Of a stretch of 64,000 nucleotides of DNA, positions 1-11,200 are shown piece after piece. This DNA comes from Chelydra serpentina (taxonomy: Eukaryota > Chordata > Testudines > Chelydridae), in contig JBAIAC010000006.1 in the NCBI GenBank assembly GCA_037349315.1, forward strand, positions 19,069,501 through 19,133,500. Reading direction: 5' to 3'. The notes below the pieces were generated by a model. It ran no database searches. It saw only the letters and a list, made by a program, of their open reading frames with translations, and was not told the DNA's origin. Made by a program: the position numbers and the translations under genes. Position 1 is the stretch's first letter; every line of letters begins with the position of its first letter.

Positions 1-523
1 ATAACTTAGAAAAGGTTGAAAAAGATGTTATGTCGATGTTTTTTAATTATTTTTTTACTCCCCATATGACATAGACTGAATTAAAACATTTTTTTTTTAA
101 TTTGAGCCAGTCAATGAGATTTCTGTAAGAGCTCTACGGCTGGGATCCATAAAAGGAACTTAGGTATTGCAATGCAGAGCATTGCGACACCTAGAAAATC
201 ACAGGAACATCTGAGTTAGGTACCAGGGCTCCTTATTCAGTGAGTGGGGAGCCTTAGAATGTAATCCACAAAAGTCAGCATGCTACTTGTGGAGCTGTTT
301 AAAATAGCCAATGGGACATGCTGACAACAGGGGTGTGTCCTAAACCCCACCCCTTTCATGGAGATAGGCACCTATCTGCTTAGCAATTGATGAACTGGAA
401 CCCCTTTCCTGGAGTCACACAGCTTAGGCACCTAAGTAGTTTCTTATAGGAATGTGTTAGGCATCTGCATTACTCCACAAATAAAGCTGGAGAAGGAAGT
501 AGTGGTGCCCTGACACCTTATAA
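1..523. other. Upstream intergenic sequence, probably old repeat
   Basis: There is no gene-like frame. A-rich and T-rich runs occur at 30-105. Sequence from about 120 looks like diverged interspersed repeat leading into the tRNA-like array that follows, but I cannot assign it to a family. Confidence 0.4.
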
Positions 524-569
524 CTGCTAGCCCAGAAGTTAGAGCACTCAACTGGGATGTGGAGGTTCA

Positions 570-1357
570 TAGGTGCCGATTCCATGGGTGCTTCGGGGCT
601 GGAGCACCCATGGGGAAAAATTGGTGGGTGCTCTGCACCCACCGGCAGCCAAGATCCCCTTCCTGCCCCACCTCACCTCCCCCTCCTCCCCCTCCCCTGA
701 GCGTGCTGCATCCCTGCTTCTCCGCCTACCTCCCAGCGCTTGCCACGGTTCTGCGGAGTAACAAGCTCCGGGAGGGACGCGGGAGGAGCGGGAACGCAGC
801 ACACTCAGGGCAGGAGGCAGGGAAGAGGCGGGGCCAGGGCGGGGATTTGCAGAAGGAGTCGAATAGGGGCAGGGAGGGGGCAGAGTTGGGGTGAGGACTT
901 TGGGAAAAGGGTTGGAATGAGGGCGAGAGGAGGTGAGGCGAGGCAAGGCAAGGCAAGGCGAGGCAAGGCAGGGGCGGGGCCCACAGGCGCCGACTTTCTC
1001 TGGCGCCGGTGGGAGCCCACGCCCAGCGTCGGGGGCGGGGCCCTGCTCCCGACGCCGGGCCCCGCCCCCGACGCCGGGTGACGTTGCGGGGCCCCGCCCC
1101 CGACGCCGGGCCCCGCCCCCAACGCCGGGTGATGTTGCGGGGCCCCGCCCCCGACGCCGACGCAACGTCGTCCAGCGTCGGGGGTGGGGCCCCGCAACGT
1201 CTCCCTGTGCTAAGGTAAGATGGCGGCGGGCCCCGGGGTTGGCGGGGAGCTGCCGGTGGGTGCGGAGCACCCACCAATTTTTCCCCGTGGGTGCTCCAGC
1301 CCCGGAGCACCCACGAAGTCGGCGCCTATGGCGGGGCCAGAGCAGAAGTTGGCACCT
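570..1357. mobile_element. GC-rich nonautonomous DNA transposon with ~85-bp TIRs
   Basis: Near-matching inverted repeats lie at about 570-653 and 1248-1330; the inner parts share ATTGGTGGGTGCTC and CACCCACCGGCAGC, and the outer part begins TAGGTGCCGA. A second copy of the outer tip (TTGGCACCT) sits at 1349-1357. The element is flanked by the 13-bp direct repeat ATGTGGAGGTTCA (557-569 and 1358-1370), part of which may be target-site duplication. A duplication of about 8 bp or more and short TIRs suggest a hAT-type element. The insertion splits a tRNA-like module. The core is CpG-dense. Confidence 0.75.
1030..1205. repeat. CpG-rich tandem repeat inside the GC-rich transposon
   Basis: Units of roughly 25-50 bp built on CCCCGCCCCCGACGCCGGG and TGACGTTGCGGGGCC are repeated several times with small changes. 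The long frames crossing it on both strands are by-products of the absence of stop codons in this composition. Confidence 0.75.
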
Positions 1358-1935
1358 ATGTGGAGGTTCAATACCCCTTTTGCCTTAGGGGGAAGAAAGG
1401 ATTTAAACAGAGGTCTCTCACCTCTCAGGTGAGTACTGTAACTACTGTGCTATGGTATAGTCTGATGTGGCCTCATTCCTCTCTCCTGCTGAAGCTGTCC
1501 ACTGTGGATAAATAATGAATGAGTGATTCGAGTGTGGTGGGGCTGGACCCCGTCTCTCCCATTTGAGACAGAGCGAGTAAGGCAGGGAAACTACTCTGTA
1601 GCCTAGTGGTTAGGACACCCACTTAGGAGGTGGGAGACCCAGTCTCCCTCCTCCAGCTGCTCTTTATTTTTAAAAAGAGGAACAGCTTCAACAGGAGAAA
1701 CTGAGGGAGCTCCATATCAAAATACCCGGTAGCTCAGTGATCAGCACACTGGTATACAAATCTGTTCAAATCCTTTCTCCCTCTCAGACACTGGGGGAAT
1801 TGAACCTGGGTCTCCCCCATCCCATGTGAGTGTGCTAACCACTTGGCTAAAAGTTATGGAGGGGGTACTATCTGCTGCTGCCACTGCTGGTACCCAACTA
1901 CTTTGTGGCTCAGGGCCTAAGTAACAAAGACTCAT

Positions 1936-3500
1936 TAGCTAGTATCTGAATAGCCTTTTCTAGTGCCTAGAGAGAGGTCTAGTTCCATTCCCATGATAAT
2001 TGATACCAACACTAATTCCCACTATCCTAACTCATCAGGACATCTAGCAATGTCTAAGGATTTGGGGGCTGATTCTCTACTCTTTACACCTGGATGAATC
2101 ATTTACACCTTTTCTAAGTTGGTGTAAATGCAAACACTCGTTTATTTACATGTCTATACCACTTTTCCAGGTTTAAATGACTCCTTGGGGTATGAAGCAA
2201 TGGAGAGACAGGCTCATAAAGTTTGTGTCTAATGTACTATCCAAAGCACTATTTACATAGCCAAAAAACTAACTCTTTTTAATTAGCTATATAAAGAGTG
2301 GTTTCATCATTGTTCTCCCTAAAAAGGTTTGTGAGCAGAAGAGGTCAGATTACCCTTTTCCTCCTCTTGTGATTAGTAGGATCTTGTGAAACTCTTAGCA
2401 GAGCTGGCATTTAATAAATCCATTATCTTAACAACTCACTGGCAGGGGTGCTGGAACAGGGGTGCTGAGAGCCTTTGGACCAAAGTGTAAACCCTGTATA
2501 TGATGGAAACCACTTCAAAGCAGGGCGTGCGGCAGCACCCCTAGTTCCAGCACCTATGCTCACTGATACTTGTTTTTGTGTTTGACATTTCAAACTCTCT
2601 GAGATCCAACTTGCTGTTGCCATCTGCTGGCCTATAAATAGCAAAACATTTGTCCTGTAGCTCTTCAGTATTGTTCTAAACTGCCTTTTGCTGTTTTTAT
2701 GGGTTTGAAAACTGTTGAAAATTTAAATTTACATTTAACATTTTTTAAAATGTTAAAACATAAGGTAAAAATTAAGCAACATAAACCTGCAGGACACACT
2801 GAAAACACAAAAGAAAACAAACCTAAATAGAAATAGTTCCACTGAACGCAGGATGTCCCTGTGTAATATGTATACTTTATTTACAATAGCACCTCAGGGT
2901 ATCAATCAAAAATTAGTGTCCTACCGGCTGGGCACTTATTAAAATGACAGCTTCTGCCCCAAAGATCTGATCTATTGATCTTTCATTGGGGGGAGGGGGG
3001 ATTGATTCATGCCACTTTCACTGAGGATTGTGACCCCTTTCTAAGAAACTTGGGTCAGTTTATGGGGTAGGGTGGAAACCTTGTGAAATCCTTACAAATA
3101 AGCTGAAATGTTGAGATTTCAGAGGCATTTGGCATCGAGTTCTAATCTCAAACGAAAACAGATTATTTATGCTGAGTAGTGCTAGCAGGTGGATCTTAGC
3201 CTCATCCAGGATATAAGAAGAGATGTCTCTTTTTTTAAGGCAGAAGGAAATAATGACTGGGGTAGAGGGGGTCCTGGAGAGAAAAGCGAAAGACCAACTT
3301 AGTTGGTGGAGTACATTTAGATTGTCTGTTTTTGTTCTTGTTTAACAATAAAGGCAAACCCCAGAAAGCAGGATGTTGTAAGTTTGGACAACATCTGGTG
3401 TGCGTAAACTGTATTTAGACCAGGATGAGAAATCCATCTATTTACACACTAGTAACAAGTACTGAACTTTCTTCAATTTTCTTTCATGATGCAGCATTTT
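1936..3500. other. No gene seen
   Basis: This is AT-rich intergenic sequence with no convincing frame. A short run GGGGGGAGGGGGG occurs near 2989. A fragment near 2440-2560 resembles the TIR of the GC-rich transposon at 570 (GGTGCTGGAACAGGGGTGC and CCAGCACC), so a decayed related MITE is possible. Confidence 0.4.
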
Positions 3501-3509
3501 CTGGTGCAA

Positions 3510-3600
3510 AGATTCTCAAACTGTGGGTCATGAACAAGTTTCAGGGAGGTTCTGACCACCCAACCTTTATTCCCCTTTTAAAATAATATAGCAAAACACA
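3510..3600. mobile_element. Decayed hAT-type MITE fragment
   Basis: AAGATTCTCAAACTGTGGGT at 3509-3528 matches the left end seen intact in the MITE at 51176 (GGTTCTCAAACTGGGGGTC). The right end is not recognisable. Confidence 0.4.
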
Positions 3601-3639
3601 AAATATCCAATAAGTTTTTGGAATGTATTAGGCACAACT

Positions 3640-5838
3640 TTTTGATTCAAAAGGTGGAAGAAATAACCAGAGGAACAGTCATTTTAGATTTGATTCTGAC
3701 TATCGGATAAATTGGTTGCAAATCTGAAGGCTGAAGGCAATTTGGGTTAAAGGGGTCATGAAACAATACATTTTGTGATTCAAAGGATATGAAGGAGTGA
3801 GAGTAGCAGAATAAAGGCAATGGACTTCAAAAAAGGAAACTTTTACAAACTCTAAGAACTGTTAGGTAAAGTCCCATTGGAAGAAAATCTAAAGATAAAT
3901 AGAGTTCAAGAGAGATGGTATTTTTTCAGAGACAATGTTAAAGATGCTACCGCACACTATCAAGATGCTAAAGAAATATAGGAAGAATAAGAGGGCAGTA
4001 TGACTCTACCAGGAGCTCTTTAATGCTCCGAAAATCAAAAAGGAATCCTACAAAAAATGGAAAAATGGACAAATTTCTAAGGATAAATAACAAAAGAATA
4101 GCACAAACATGTAGGTACAAAATCAGAAAGGCTACAGCTCAGAATGTGTTATGCCTAACAAGGGTCATGAAAGGCAACAAGAAGAGGTTCTATAAATACA
4201 TGAGGAGCAAAAGACGACTGAGGGAAAGTATAGGTCCACTACTTAGAAGGGAAGGAGAGCTATGGACAACATCAAGAAGGCTAAGGTATTAATGCCTATT
4301 TTGTTTCAGTCTTTACTAAAAAGGTTAATTGTGACCAGATGTTTAACACAATGAATATTAACAATAAGGGGGAAGGAACATGAACTGGAATAAGAAAAGA
4401 ACATTTAGATAAATTAGATGTATTCAAGTCAGCAGGTCCTAACAAAATTCATTCTAGGATATTTAAGGAACTAACTGAAACAATCTCTGAACCATTAGCA
4501 ATTATCTTTGAGAACTCATGGAGGAAAGGTGAGGTCCCACAGGACTGAAGGGCAAACATAATACCTATCTTTAAAAAGGAGAACAAAGATGTCCCTGGAA
4601 ATTATAGACCAGTCAGCCTAACTTTGATACCTGAAAGATACTGGTACAAATTATTAAACAATCAATTTGTAAGCACCTAGACTCTAGAGGATATTACGTT
4701 TATAATAGCCAACATGGATTTGTTAAAAACAAATCATGCCAAACCAACCTAATTTCCTTTTTTGACAGGGTTACTGGATAGTGGATAGAGGGAAGCAGTA
4801 GATGTGATGTATCTTGATTTTAGTAAGGCTTTTGATACAGTCCCACATGACATTCTCATAAGCAAACTAGGGAAATGTGGTCTAGATAAAATTACTATAA
4901 GGCGGGAGCAAAACTTTTTGAAAGACTGTGACAGAAAACCATTGATAAATACTCTTTGATTAAACTGGGGGAATGTATCTGATGGGGTCCCGCAAGGGTC
5001 AGTCCTGGGTTTGATATTTTTTACTTGGATATTAATGACTTGGGTAAGAGTGGAGAGTACGCTTATGCGGATAACACCAAGATGGGAGGAGATGCTAGCA
5101 CTCTGGAAGACAAGATTAGAATTCAAAATTACCTTGATAAATTGGAGAATTGGACTGAAATCAACAAAATGAACTTTAAAAAAGACACGTTCTTAGGGGG
5201 AAAAATCAGTTGCGAAAAAGGCTAATATCAATCTGGGGTGTATTAACAGGAGTGTCACATATAAGTCATGGGAGGTAACTGTCCCACTCTACTCACCATA
5301 GTTGAGACCTCAGCTGCAGTACTGTGGTCAGGTCTGAGTGCAACACTTTAAGAAAGATGTGGAAAAATTGGAGAAAGTCCAAAGGAAAGCAACAAAAATT
5401 ATAAAAGCTTTAGAAAATTGAACCTCTGAGGAAAGATTTAAAAAAACATGGGCATGTTGTCTTGAGAAAAAAAAACTAAAAGGGGATCTGATAACAGTCT
5501 TCAAATATGTTAAAGGCTATTATAAAGAGGACAATGATCAACTGTTCTCCATGTCCACTGAAGGTAAGATAAGAAGTAATGGGTTTAATATGCAGTAAGA
5601 GAGATTTAAGTTAGATATTAGGAAAAACTGTCTAACTGTAGAGTAAGAGTAACTAAACTTTGGAATAGGCTTCCAACGGAGAATGTGGAATCCCCATCAC
5701 TGGAGGCTTTTAAGAAAGGTTGGACAAACACCTGTCAGGGAAGATCTAGGTTTACTTGGTCCTGTCTCAGTGCAGCAGGGATGGACTTGATGACTTCTCA
5801 AGGTCCCTTCTAGCCATACATTTCTATGGTTCTATGAA
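3640..5838 (+). mobile_element. CR1 LINE, degraded, + strand
   Basis: The endonuclease region is present as remnants from about 3650, then linker and reverse transcriptase. A translated piece at 4820-4870 reads YLDFSKAFDTVPHDILISKL, the CR1 RT motif, and 4990-5030 holds GVPQGSVLG with a frameshift. The 3' end TCAAGGTCCCTTCTAGCC then CTATGGTTCTATGA at 5801-5838 is the usual CR1 terminus. Many stops and frameshifts make it inactive. Confidence 0.85.
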
Positions 5839-6147
5839 TGCTCTCTGAACTCCATATTAAGTACCACTGCAAATAGCAAAAGTTTGCCAAGTCTCATAAC
5901 TGGGGAAACATTGATTGTGCCCAGTACTTTGGATATCATTAATGGTATGTTGGGATCTGATATTGCCAGCCACAATTGTCCTCATCAATAACACAGTCAA
6001 GTGATGGATTCATAACATAACTTCAGATGTTCAGGGATAGCTGTTGAGAGGTATTGGCTCTTCTGAATTCTTCTAAATGCAACCGGATGAAACTTACAGG
6101 TGTCTTTTTCTGCCAGACTTTTAGCATTTGTCCAATATGCATGGAAA

Positions 6148-6148
6148 T

Positions 6149-6188
<40 letters not shown>

Positions 6189-6190
6189 AG
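6148..6190. repeat. (GATA)n-(GACA)n microsatellite
   Basis: Four GATA-type units run directly into about six GACA units. GATA/GACA compound arrays are common in reptile genomes and often polymorphic. Confidence 0.95.
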
Positions 6191-6387
6191 GAATTCCCTG
6201 TGTTGCTGTCCACTGACAGGATGTACTATGAGGGGGGGAAATTGATGCTTTCCAGATAAATTGGATTGGTGTCATTGTATTGGCATTTGCACTAATGGTG
6301 CCTCAGCAATGACAGGAAACCCTTTTGACAAGAATCCAGTCTATTTTACCCCAAGCCATTTTAGACACACTGTTGAATTCACCAGGA

Positions 6388-6492
6388 AGCAGGGTTGGTC
6401 ATTTTAAAAAATGTTTGCATTTTTTCCTCAAAAAAGAGAATTTTTTAACAATCAAAATATGAATTTTTCCTGCTGTTTGACCAACTCTATTG
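6388..6492. mobile_element. Small palindromic MITE-like repeat
   Basis: AGGGTTGGTCA at 6391 is inverted as TTTGACCAACTCT near 6477-6489, with an A/T-rich centre. The family was not recognised and no clear target duplication was seen. Confidence 0.4.
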
Positions 6493-6816
6493 GGAAGTTT
6501 TAGTGGGAAAGAAGTTGCCAGTAGAACTGAAAAAGGTACTTAATAAGGCTGTAGAAGCTGTGGACTTTATTAAAGGTAAGCTCACCAATACATGCCACTT
6601 AACTATTTTATATGAAGAACCACCACCTAACATAAGCAGATTCTCTTCCACGCTGATGTTTGTTGACTTTCACATGGCAAAGTTTAGAATCATATTGTTT
6701 AAGTTTCGAGCATAGGCAAGGATTTTTCTTGCTGAATGGGGCTCTGCCATTGCTAAAAAGGCACGGAATCAGCATTGGCTTGTTTTGAATGCATCTCTCA
6801 GACACCGAATGTGATA

Positions 6817-6960
6817 TGGGTTCTCAATCTGGGGGTTGCAACAGGAGCCAGTAGGTTCTGAACACCCTGTCTTTGCAACATTCTGTGGGTCGTGGCTGCA
6901 GGAGGGGAGGTTCCAGTATGGAAAAGGTGGTCCTGGTATGGAAAAGACTAAGAACCACTG
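6817..6960. mobile_element. hAT-type MITE, diverged
   Basis: The ends GGGTTCTCAATCTGGGGG and AAGAACCACTG match the inverted termini of the intact MITE at 51176-51390. The interior is short and diverged. Confidence 0.6.
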
Positions 6961-7190
6961 GTCTAGTGATTAGAGCATAAGACTGAGAAGACCTGAGTTT
7001 TACCACAGGATTCCTATGTCACGTTAGGCAAGTCACTTAAGTTCTCTATGCCTGCATTTATCTTTCTGTAAAACAGTGACATTAATATCAACCGTATTTA
7101 TTAGATGTGTTGTGAGGGTCAGTCTGCTAATATTTCTATTTCTAAGATTCTAAGACAAAGGGCATTATATAAGTACAAAGTATTGTTATA
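6961..7190 (+). repeat. MIR SINE fossil
   Basis: The order TCTAGTGATTAGAGCA, then GACCTGAGTTTTA, then TTAGGCAAGTCACTTAAG, then CTGTAAAACAGTGA and TTGTGAGG is the MIR/CORE-SINE structure: tRNA head, core, L2-like tail. Confidence 0.8.
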
Positions 7191-7251
7191 AATATTTTTA
7201 TTCTAATTTAGGCCCTAGTCTTAAGTCTCTGGTCCTGAAAAGACATAGGTT

Positions 7252-7567
7252 ATGTCTACACTACTGCGGTAAGTCAACCTACGCTACGCAACTCCAGCTA
7301 CGTGAATAACGTAGCTGGAGTCGACGTACCTTAGGTCGAGTTACCGCAGGGTCTACATCACAGGAGGGTCGATGGGAGAAACTCTCCCATCGATTTACCT
7401 TATTCTTGTTGTCAGGGGTAGAGTAAAGGGGTCAAATGGAGAGCGATCTGCTGTTGATTTGACGGGTCTTCACTAGATCCGCTAAATCCCTTATCCCTTG
7501 AACTCAACCGGTGGATCAATCTCAGAGCATTGATCCAGGCTGTAGTTTAGATGTAGCATTAGGCAGA
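7252..7567. mobile_element. Palindromic Harbinger-type MITE
   Basis: The terminal GGTTATGTCTACACTAC is echoed in inverted form near 7544-7562 (GCTGTAGTTTAGATGTAGCA). The inside contains two hairpins: GCGGTAAGTC...CTTACCGC-type arms at about 7266-7350 with ACGTAGCTGGAGT/ACTCCAGCTACGT, and GATGGGAGAAACTCTCCCATC at 7371-7391. The GTCTACACTAC terminus is shared with several other short elements in this window. Confidence 0.65.
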
Positions 7568-7943
7568 GGTTATGTCCACACTATGAAATTAGGTCGAATT
7601 TATTTAAGTCGACATTTAGCCTCCGATTTAACAAAGTTGATACTGCATGTCCCCACTATGCGTATTCTGTCAACGGAGTGCATCCTCACTACCATGGCTA
7701 GCATCGACTCACAGAGCGATGCACTGTGGGCAGCTATTCCACAGTTCCTGCTGCTGACTGGAATTCTGGGTTAGGCTCTCAATGCCTGATGGGACAAAAA
7801 CATTTTTGCAGGTTGTTTTGGGTACATGTCGTCAGCCTCCCATGATGCATTTGCCTCCTTCCTCCATCCCTGAAAGCAACGGCAAACAATCATTTTTGTG
7901 CCTAAGCCTGGGTTACTTGTGCAGATGCCATAGCACGGCGACC

Positions 7944-9178
7944 ATGGACCCTGCCTCAGCTGTACACTGTTGTTGTGAGCGTCGCAAACACCTCGCGCAT
8001 TGTCCTGTGGTATTTGCAGAGCCTAGCCAGGAGCCGCCGCATGGAAGAATGTGATGCCATGCAAATAGCCATGCTGGAAGCCACAGAATGGAACAATTCT
8101 CATGTGCTGACGGCGGCAGCCGGGCTTGTTGACACGGTGGAACACCGCTTCTGGGCCCGGGAAACAAGTATAGACAGGTGTGACCGCATAGTTATGCAGG
8201 TATGGGATGAGAAGCAGTGGTTGCATAACTTTCAAATGTGTAAGGCCACTTTCATGGAACTTTGTGAATTGCTTTCCCCAGTCCTGAAGTGCAGAAATAC
8301 CAAAATGAGACCTGCTCTGACAGTTGAGAAGTGAATGGCAATATCCCTGTGGAAGCTTGCAACGCCAGATTGCTACCGGTCAGCCGGGAATCACTTTAGA
8401 GTGGGTAAATCTACTGTGGGGGCTGCTGTGATCCAAGTAGCCAGGGCAATCAATTCACTTCTGTTAAGAAGGTTAGTGACTCTGGGAAATGTGCAGGACA
8501 TAGTGGATGGCTTTTCCACAATGGGGTTCCCTAACTGTGGTGGGGCGATAGATGGAACACATATCCCTATCTTGGCACCAGACCATCTTGCCAAAGAGTA
8601 CATAAACAGCAAGGGGTACTTCTCAATGATGTTGCAAGCGTTAGTGGATCACAAAGGCCATTCACTGACATCAACGTGGGATGATCGGGAAAGGTACGTG
8701 ATGCGCGCATCTTTAGAAACTCCAGTCTCTTCAGAAATCTGCAAGAAGGAACTTTCTTCCCAGACCAGAAAATTACTGTTGGTGACGTTGAAATGCCAAT
8801 AGTTATCCTTGGAGACCCAGCCTACCCCTTGCTCCTATGGCTCTTGAAGCTGTACACAGGCAGCCTGGACAGCAGTAAGGACCAGTTCAACCCTAGGCAG
8901 AGCAATTGCAGAACGGTGGTAGAATGTGCCTTTGGACGTTTAAAGGGGCACTGGCACAGTTTACTCACTAGGTTAGACTTCAGCGAAAGCCATATTCCCA
9001 TTGTTGTTGCTGCTTGCTGTGGGCTCCATAATATCTGTGAAATTAAGGGGGGAAAGTTTCTGGCGGGGTGGGAAGTTGAGGCAAATCACCTGGCTGCCAA
9101 TTATGAGCAGGGCAATAAGAAGAGCAAATCGAGGCACACTGCGTCTCTGAGAGGCTTTGAAAACCAGTTTCATGAATG
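7944..9178 (+). pseudogene. Harbinger transposase (HARBI1-like nuclease), broken
   Basis: This is a DDE nuclease that would excise the transposon. The N-terminal frame from 7975 (MSVANTSRIVLWYLQ) continues past an in-frame TGA at 8332-8334 into MAISLWKLATPDCYR. GGAIDGTHIPI (first Asp) is near 8541-8575, ILGDPAYPLLLW (second Asp) near 8800-8840 in another frame, and VECAFGRLKGHW (Glu) near 8920-8952. All three catalytic residues remain recognisable. At least one frameshift lies between 8650 and 8790, where the frame leaves the conserved path. The TGA follows a G-A-A-G and may be a decayed CGA codon. The element looks fairly young. Confidence 0.88.
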
Positions 9179-10380
9179 ACCCAACACTGATGTGACAGGT
9201 CTGTGTGTTGTTCCTTACCAAGCTGCCCCCTTTTTTTGCATGTACTGCCCTATAAACTAAACCCTCACCAACCACAGTGTGCACAGTGAATAAAGAGCCT
9301 CTTGTCCTCAATCCATGCATTTTTATTATGCTAACAAACACTGAACAGAGACAGCAATGAATAGCAAAGATAACTCGGGTCTAAGGGCCTGATAACATGG
9401 GGGGAGGGGCAAGGACACGTAGTTTATTACAATTTCACTGTCTAGTAATCAAAGCTGTGGGAATGAGCGCCTTCTGCTCCATGAACCATCCCCTGGAGTT
9501 GAGTTCAAGGGATAAGGGAACCCCCCCCCCCTCCCATTGCATTCTAGGACATCTGGGAGAGGAGAATATAGAACTTGGTGAGGAGGGCAGCTGGTTCATC
9601 ACTGAGTGCAGCGGGACTCTCAGGATCTAGCTGCCTTTACTGAACCTCAACCAGATTCCTCAACATGTCTGTTTGCTCCCCCATAAGCTGCAACATCTCC
9701 TCTTGCATGTTACGTTCTTGTTCCCTGTGCTTTCCTGCCCTCTTGGTCGGAACGTGTTCTCTCCGACAGTGCAAGCCTCCATGCATTCAGCTGGTCCCTA
9801 TCAGTCTCGGAGGAACGCATCAAATCACAGAACATGTCTTTTCTAATCTGGGACAGCCTTTGTGCTGGTGTGGAGGAAGCACCCATAGACACGGTTACAG
9901 CTGCAAGGAAAAAACCCCCACCATGGTAGCCGTACAGAACATACATTGTTGAAAACAGAAGGTTAACTCCTGCAATGAATGAAACACTTCACAACAGTAA
10001 ATACATTCCCTGAGGTACATGGCCACATTTTGTCTTTTAAAAGAAGCACCTACCAGTAAGGTACAACACAGGGCAGAGCACTGGGCAGCAGATTTCAGTT
10101 TGCAGGCAGGTATGGGAAGCACACAGGAAAGGGTAGGTGGTGTCAGGGCACACCCGGGGACATTTTTTGGTGGGGAAACTCTTGGCACATAAACAGGCTT
10201 TTCTGGGGAGCATAGCTGGACTGGCCACCACTGTATCCCAATTGTTTACCTCAGATTAAGCATTAAACACAATTGCATTTAACCCATGTAGTGTGATTAC
10301 AAGTGTGCACTCACCAGAGGTGCCTTTCCCGCCATCACTCTCCCACAACAATAGGCCCTGGGAGGGGATTGTCTCCAGAG

Positions 10381-10980
10381 TTAGGAAAAGGTCCTGGCTA
10401 TTGGGGAGAATGGATTCTCCTCTTTCTTCTCCTCCTCCTCAACAATGTCCTCCTCATTGTTGCCTGAGGCTGCCTGGGGCCCCTGGGAGGTATCCACGGA
10501 GAGTGTTGGGGTACTGGTGGGGTCCCTGCCTAGAATCGCATGCAGCTGCTTATAGAAGCGGCATGTCTGTGGCTCAGAACCAGAGCAACTGTTCGCCTCC
10601 CTTGTCTTCTGGTACGCTTGCCTGAGCTCCTTTATTTTCATGCGGCACTGCTGTGTGTGTCTGGTGTAGCCTTTGTCCCCGCCATGCCCTGTGCGATTTT
10701 GGCACAGATGTCAGCGTTTCTTCTGCTGGTTCGGAGTTCTGCCTGCACAGACTCTTCTCCCCACACAGCAATCAGATCCTAGTGTCTCCTGTATGCTGCA
10801 TGCTGGAGCACCTTTGCGGCCCTGGGCAGGCATGGTCAGCTGTGCTGGTGAGCTCTCCACGCTGATCAAACAGAAAATGAAATTCAAAAGTTCCTGGGGC
10901 TTTTCCTGTTTACCTGGCTGAAGTGCAGTGGAGTTGAAAGTGCTGTCCAGAGTGGTCACATTGGAGCACTCGAGGACACC
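10381..10980 (-). pseudogene. Harbinger Myb/SANT-like DNA-binding protein, broken
   Basis: Reading the minus strand from about 10820, one frame gives DLIAVWGEESVQAELRTSRR and NADICAKIAQGMAG. After a one-base frameshift near 10680 it continues KGYTRHTQQCRMKIKELRQA, YQKTREANSCSGSEPQTCRF and YKQLHAILG, ending with an acidic tail (EEDIVEEEEKKEE). This is the Myb/SANT-like partner protein found with Harbinger transposases, needed for nuclear import or DNA binding of the transposase. It converges on the transposase gene, and the frameshift inactivates it. Confidence 0.75.
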
Positions 10981-11200
10981 TCCTGGAGGCCAAACCCATC
11001 GAATTACACAGCGTCGTGTCTACACTACCCCTAATTTGACACGGAAAGGTTGACTCTAGTGGTACATCTCTCGCCGAGGTGGAGTACTAGCGTCGATTTT
11101 AGAAGCCCTTTACGTCAGCGGAAAGGGCTTGGTAGTGTAGACATGCACATTATAAATTCGACCTAACACGGCATATGTCGACCTAACGCCACTCACATGC

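Larger units (their letters stand above)
524..1860. repeat. Array of five tRNA-like modules in mixed orientation
   Basis: Five segments have tRNA-type A-box and B-box spacing. They are 524-569 continued at 1371-1390 (+, GTTAGAGCACTCAACTGGGA, split by the transposon at 570-1357), 1394-1455 (-, ending TTTAAATCC), 1597-1652 (+, GTAGCCTAGTGGTTAGG), 1727-1780 (+, GGTAGCTCAGTGATCAGCAC with GTTCAAATCC) and 1788-1853 (-, TAGCCAAGTGGTTAGCAC with GGTTCAATTCC). They lack good acceptor stems and several loops are decayed, so they are not working tRNA genes. The arrangement suggests one composite tRNA-derived interspersed repeat rather than separate SINEs. Confidence 0.6.
7568..11200 (+). mobile_element. 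PIF/Harbinger DNA transposon, near full length, inactive
   Basis: The left end GGTTATGTCCACACTATG with internal TTAGGTCGAATTTA is matched by inverted TAAATTCGACCTAA near 11153-11166. A plus-strand transposase (7940-9180) and a minus-strand Myb-like gene (about 9900-10980) face each other, the normal two-gene Harbinger layout. A small MITE with GTCTACACTAC/GTAGTGTAGAC ends (about 11010-11146) appears to sit in the right end. A stop codon and frameshifts disrupt both genes. The exact right boundary is uncertain. Confidence 0.8.

Noticed and set aside
548..1397. Several overlapping frames of 110-240 codons on both strands
   Set aside because: They arise from the GC-rich tandem repeat inside a transposon. 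The protein is repetitive (RGPA, PRRR) and open in several frames at once.
1597..1853. Functional tRNA genes
   Set aside because: A and B boxes are recognisable but acceptor stems and anticodon arms do not pair convincingly, so they are tRNA-derived repeats.
8335..9179. A domesticated HARBI1 host gene
   Set aside because: Internal stop, frameshifts, adjacent Myb-like partner and transposon ends show an ordinary decayed element. HARBI1 itself is an intact separate gene.
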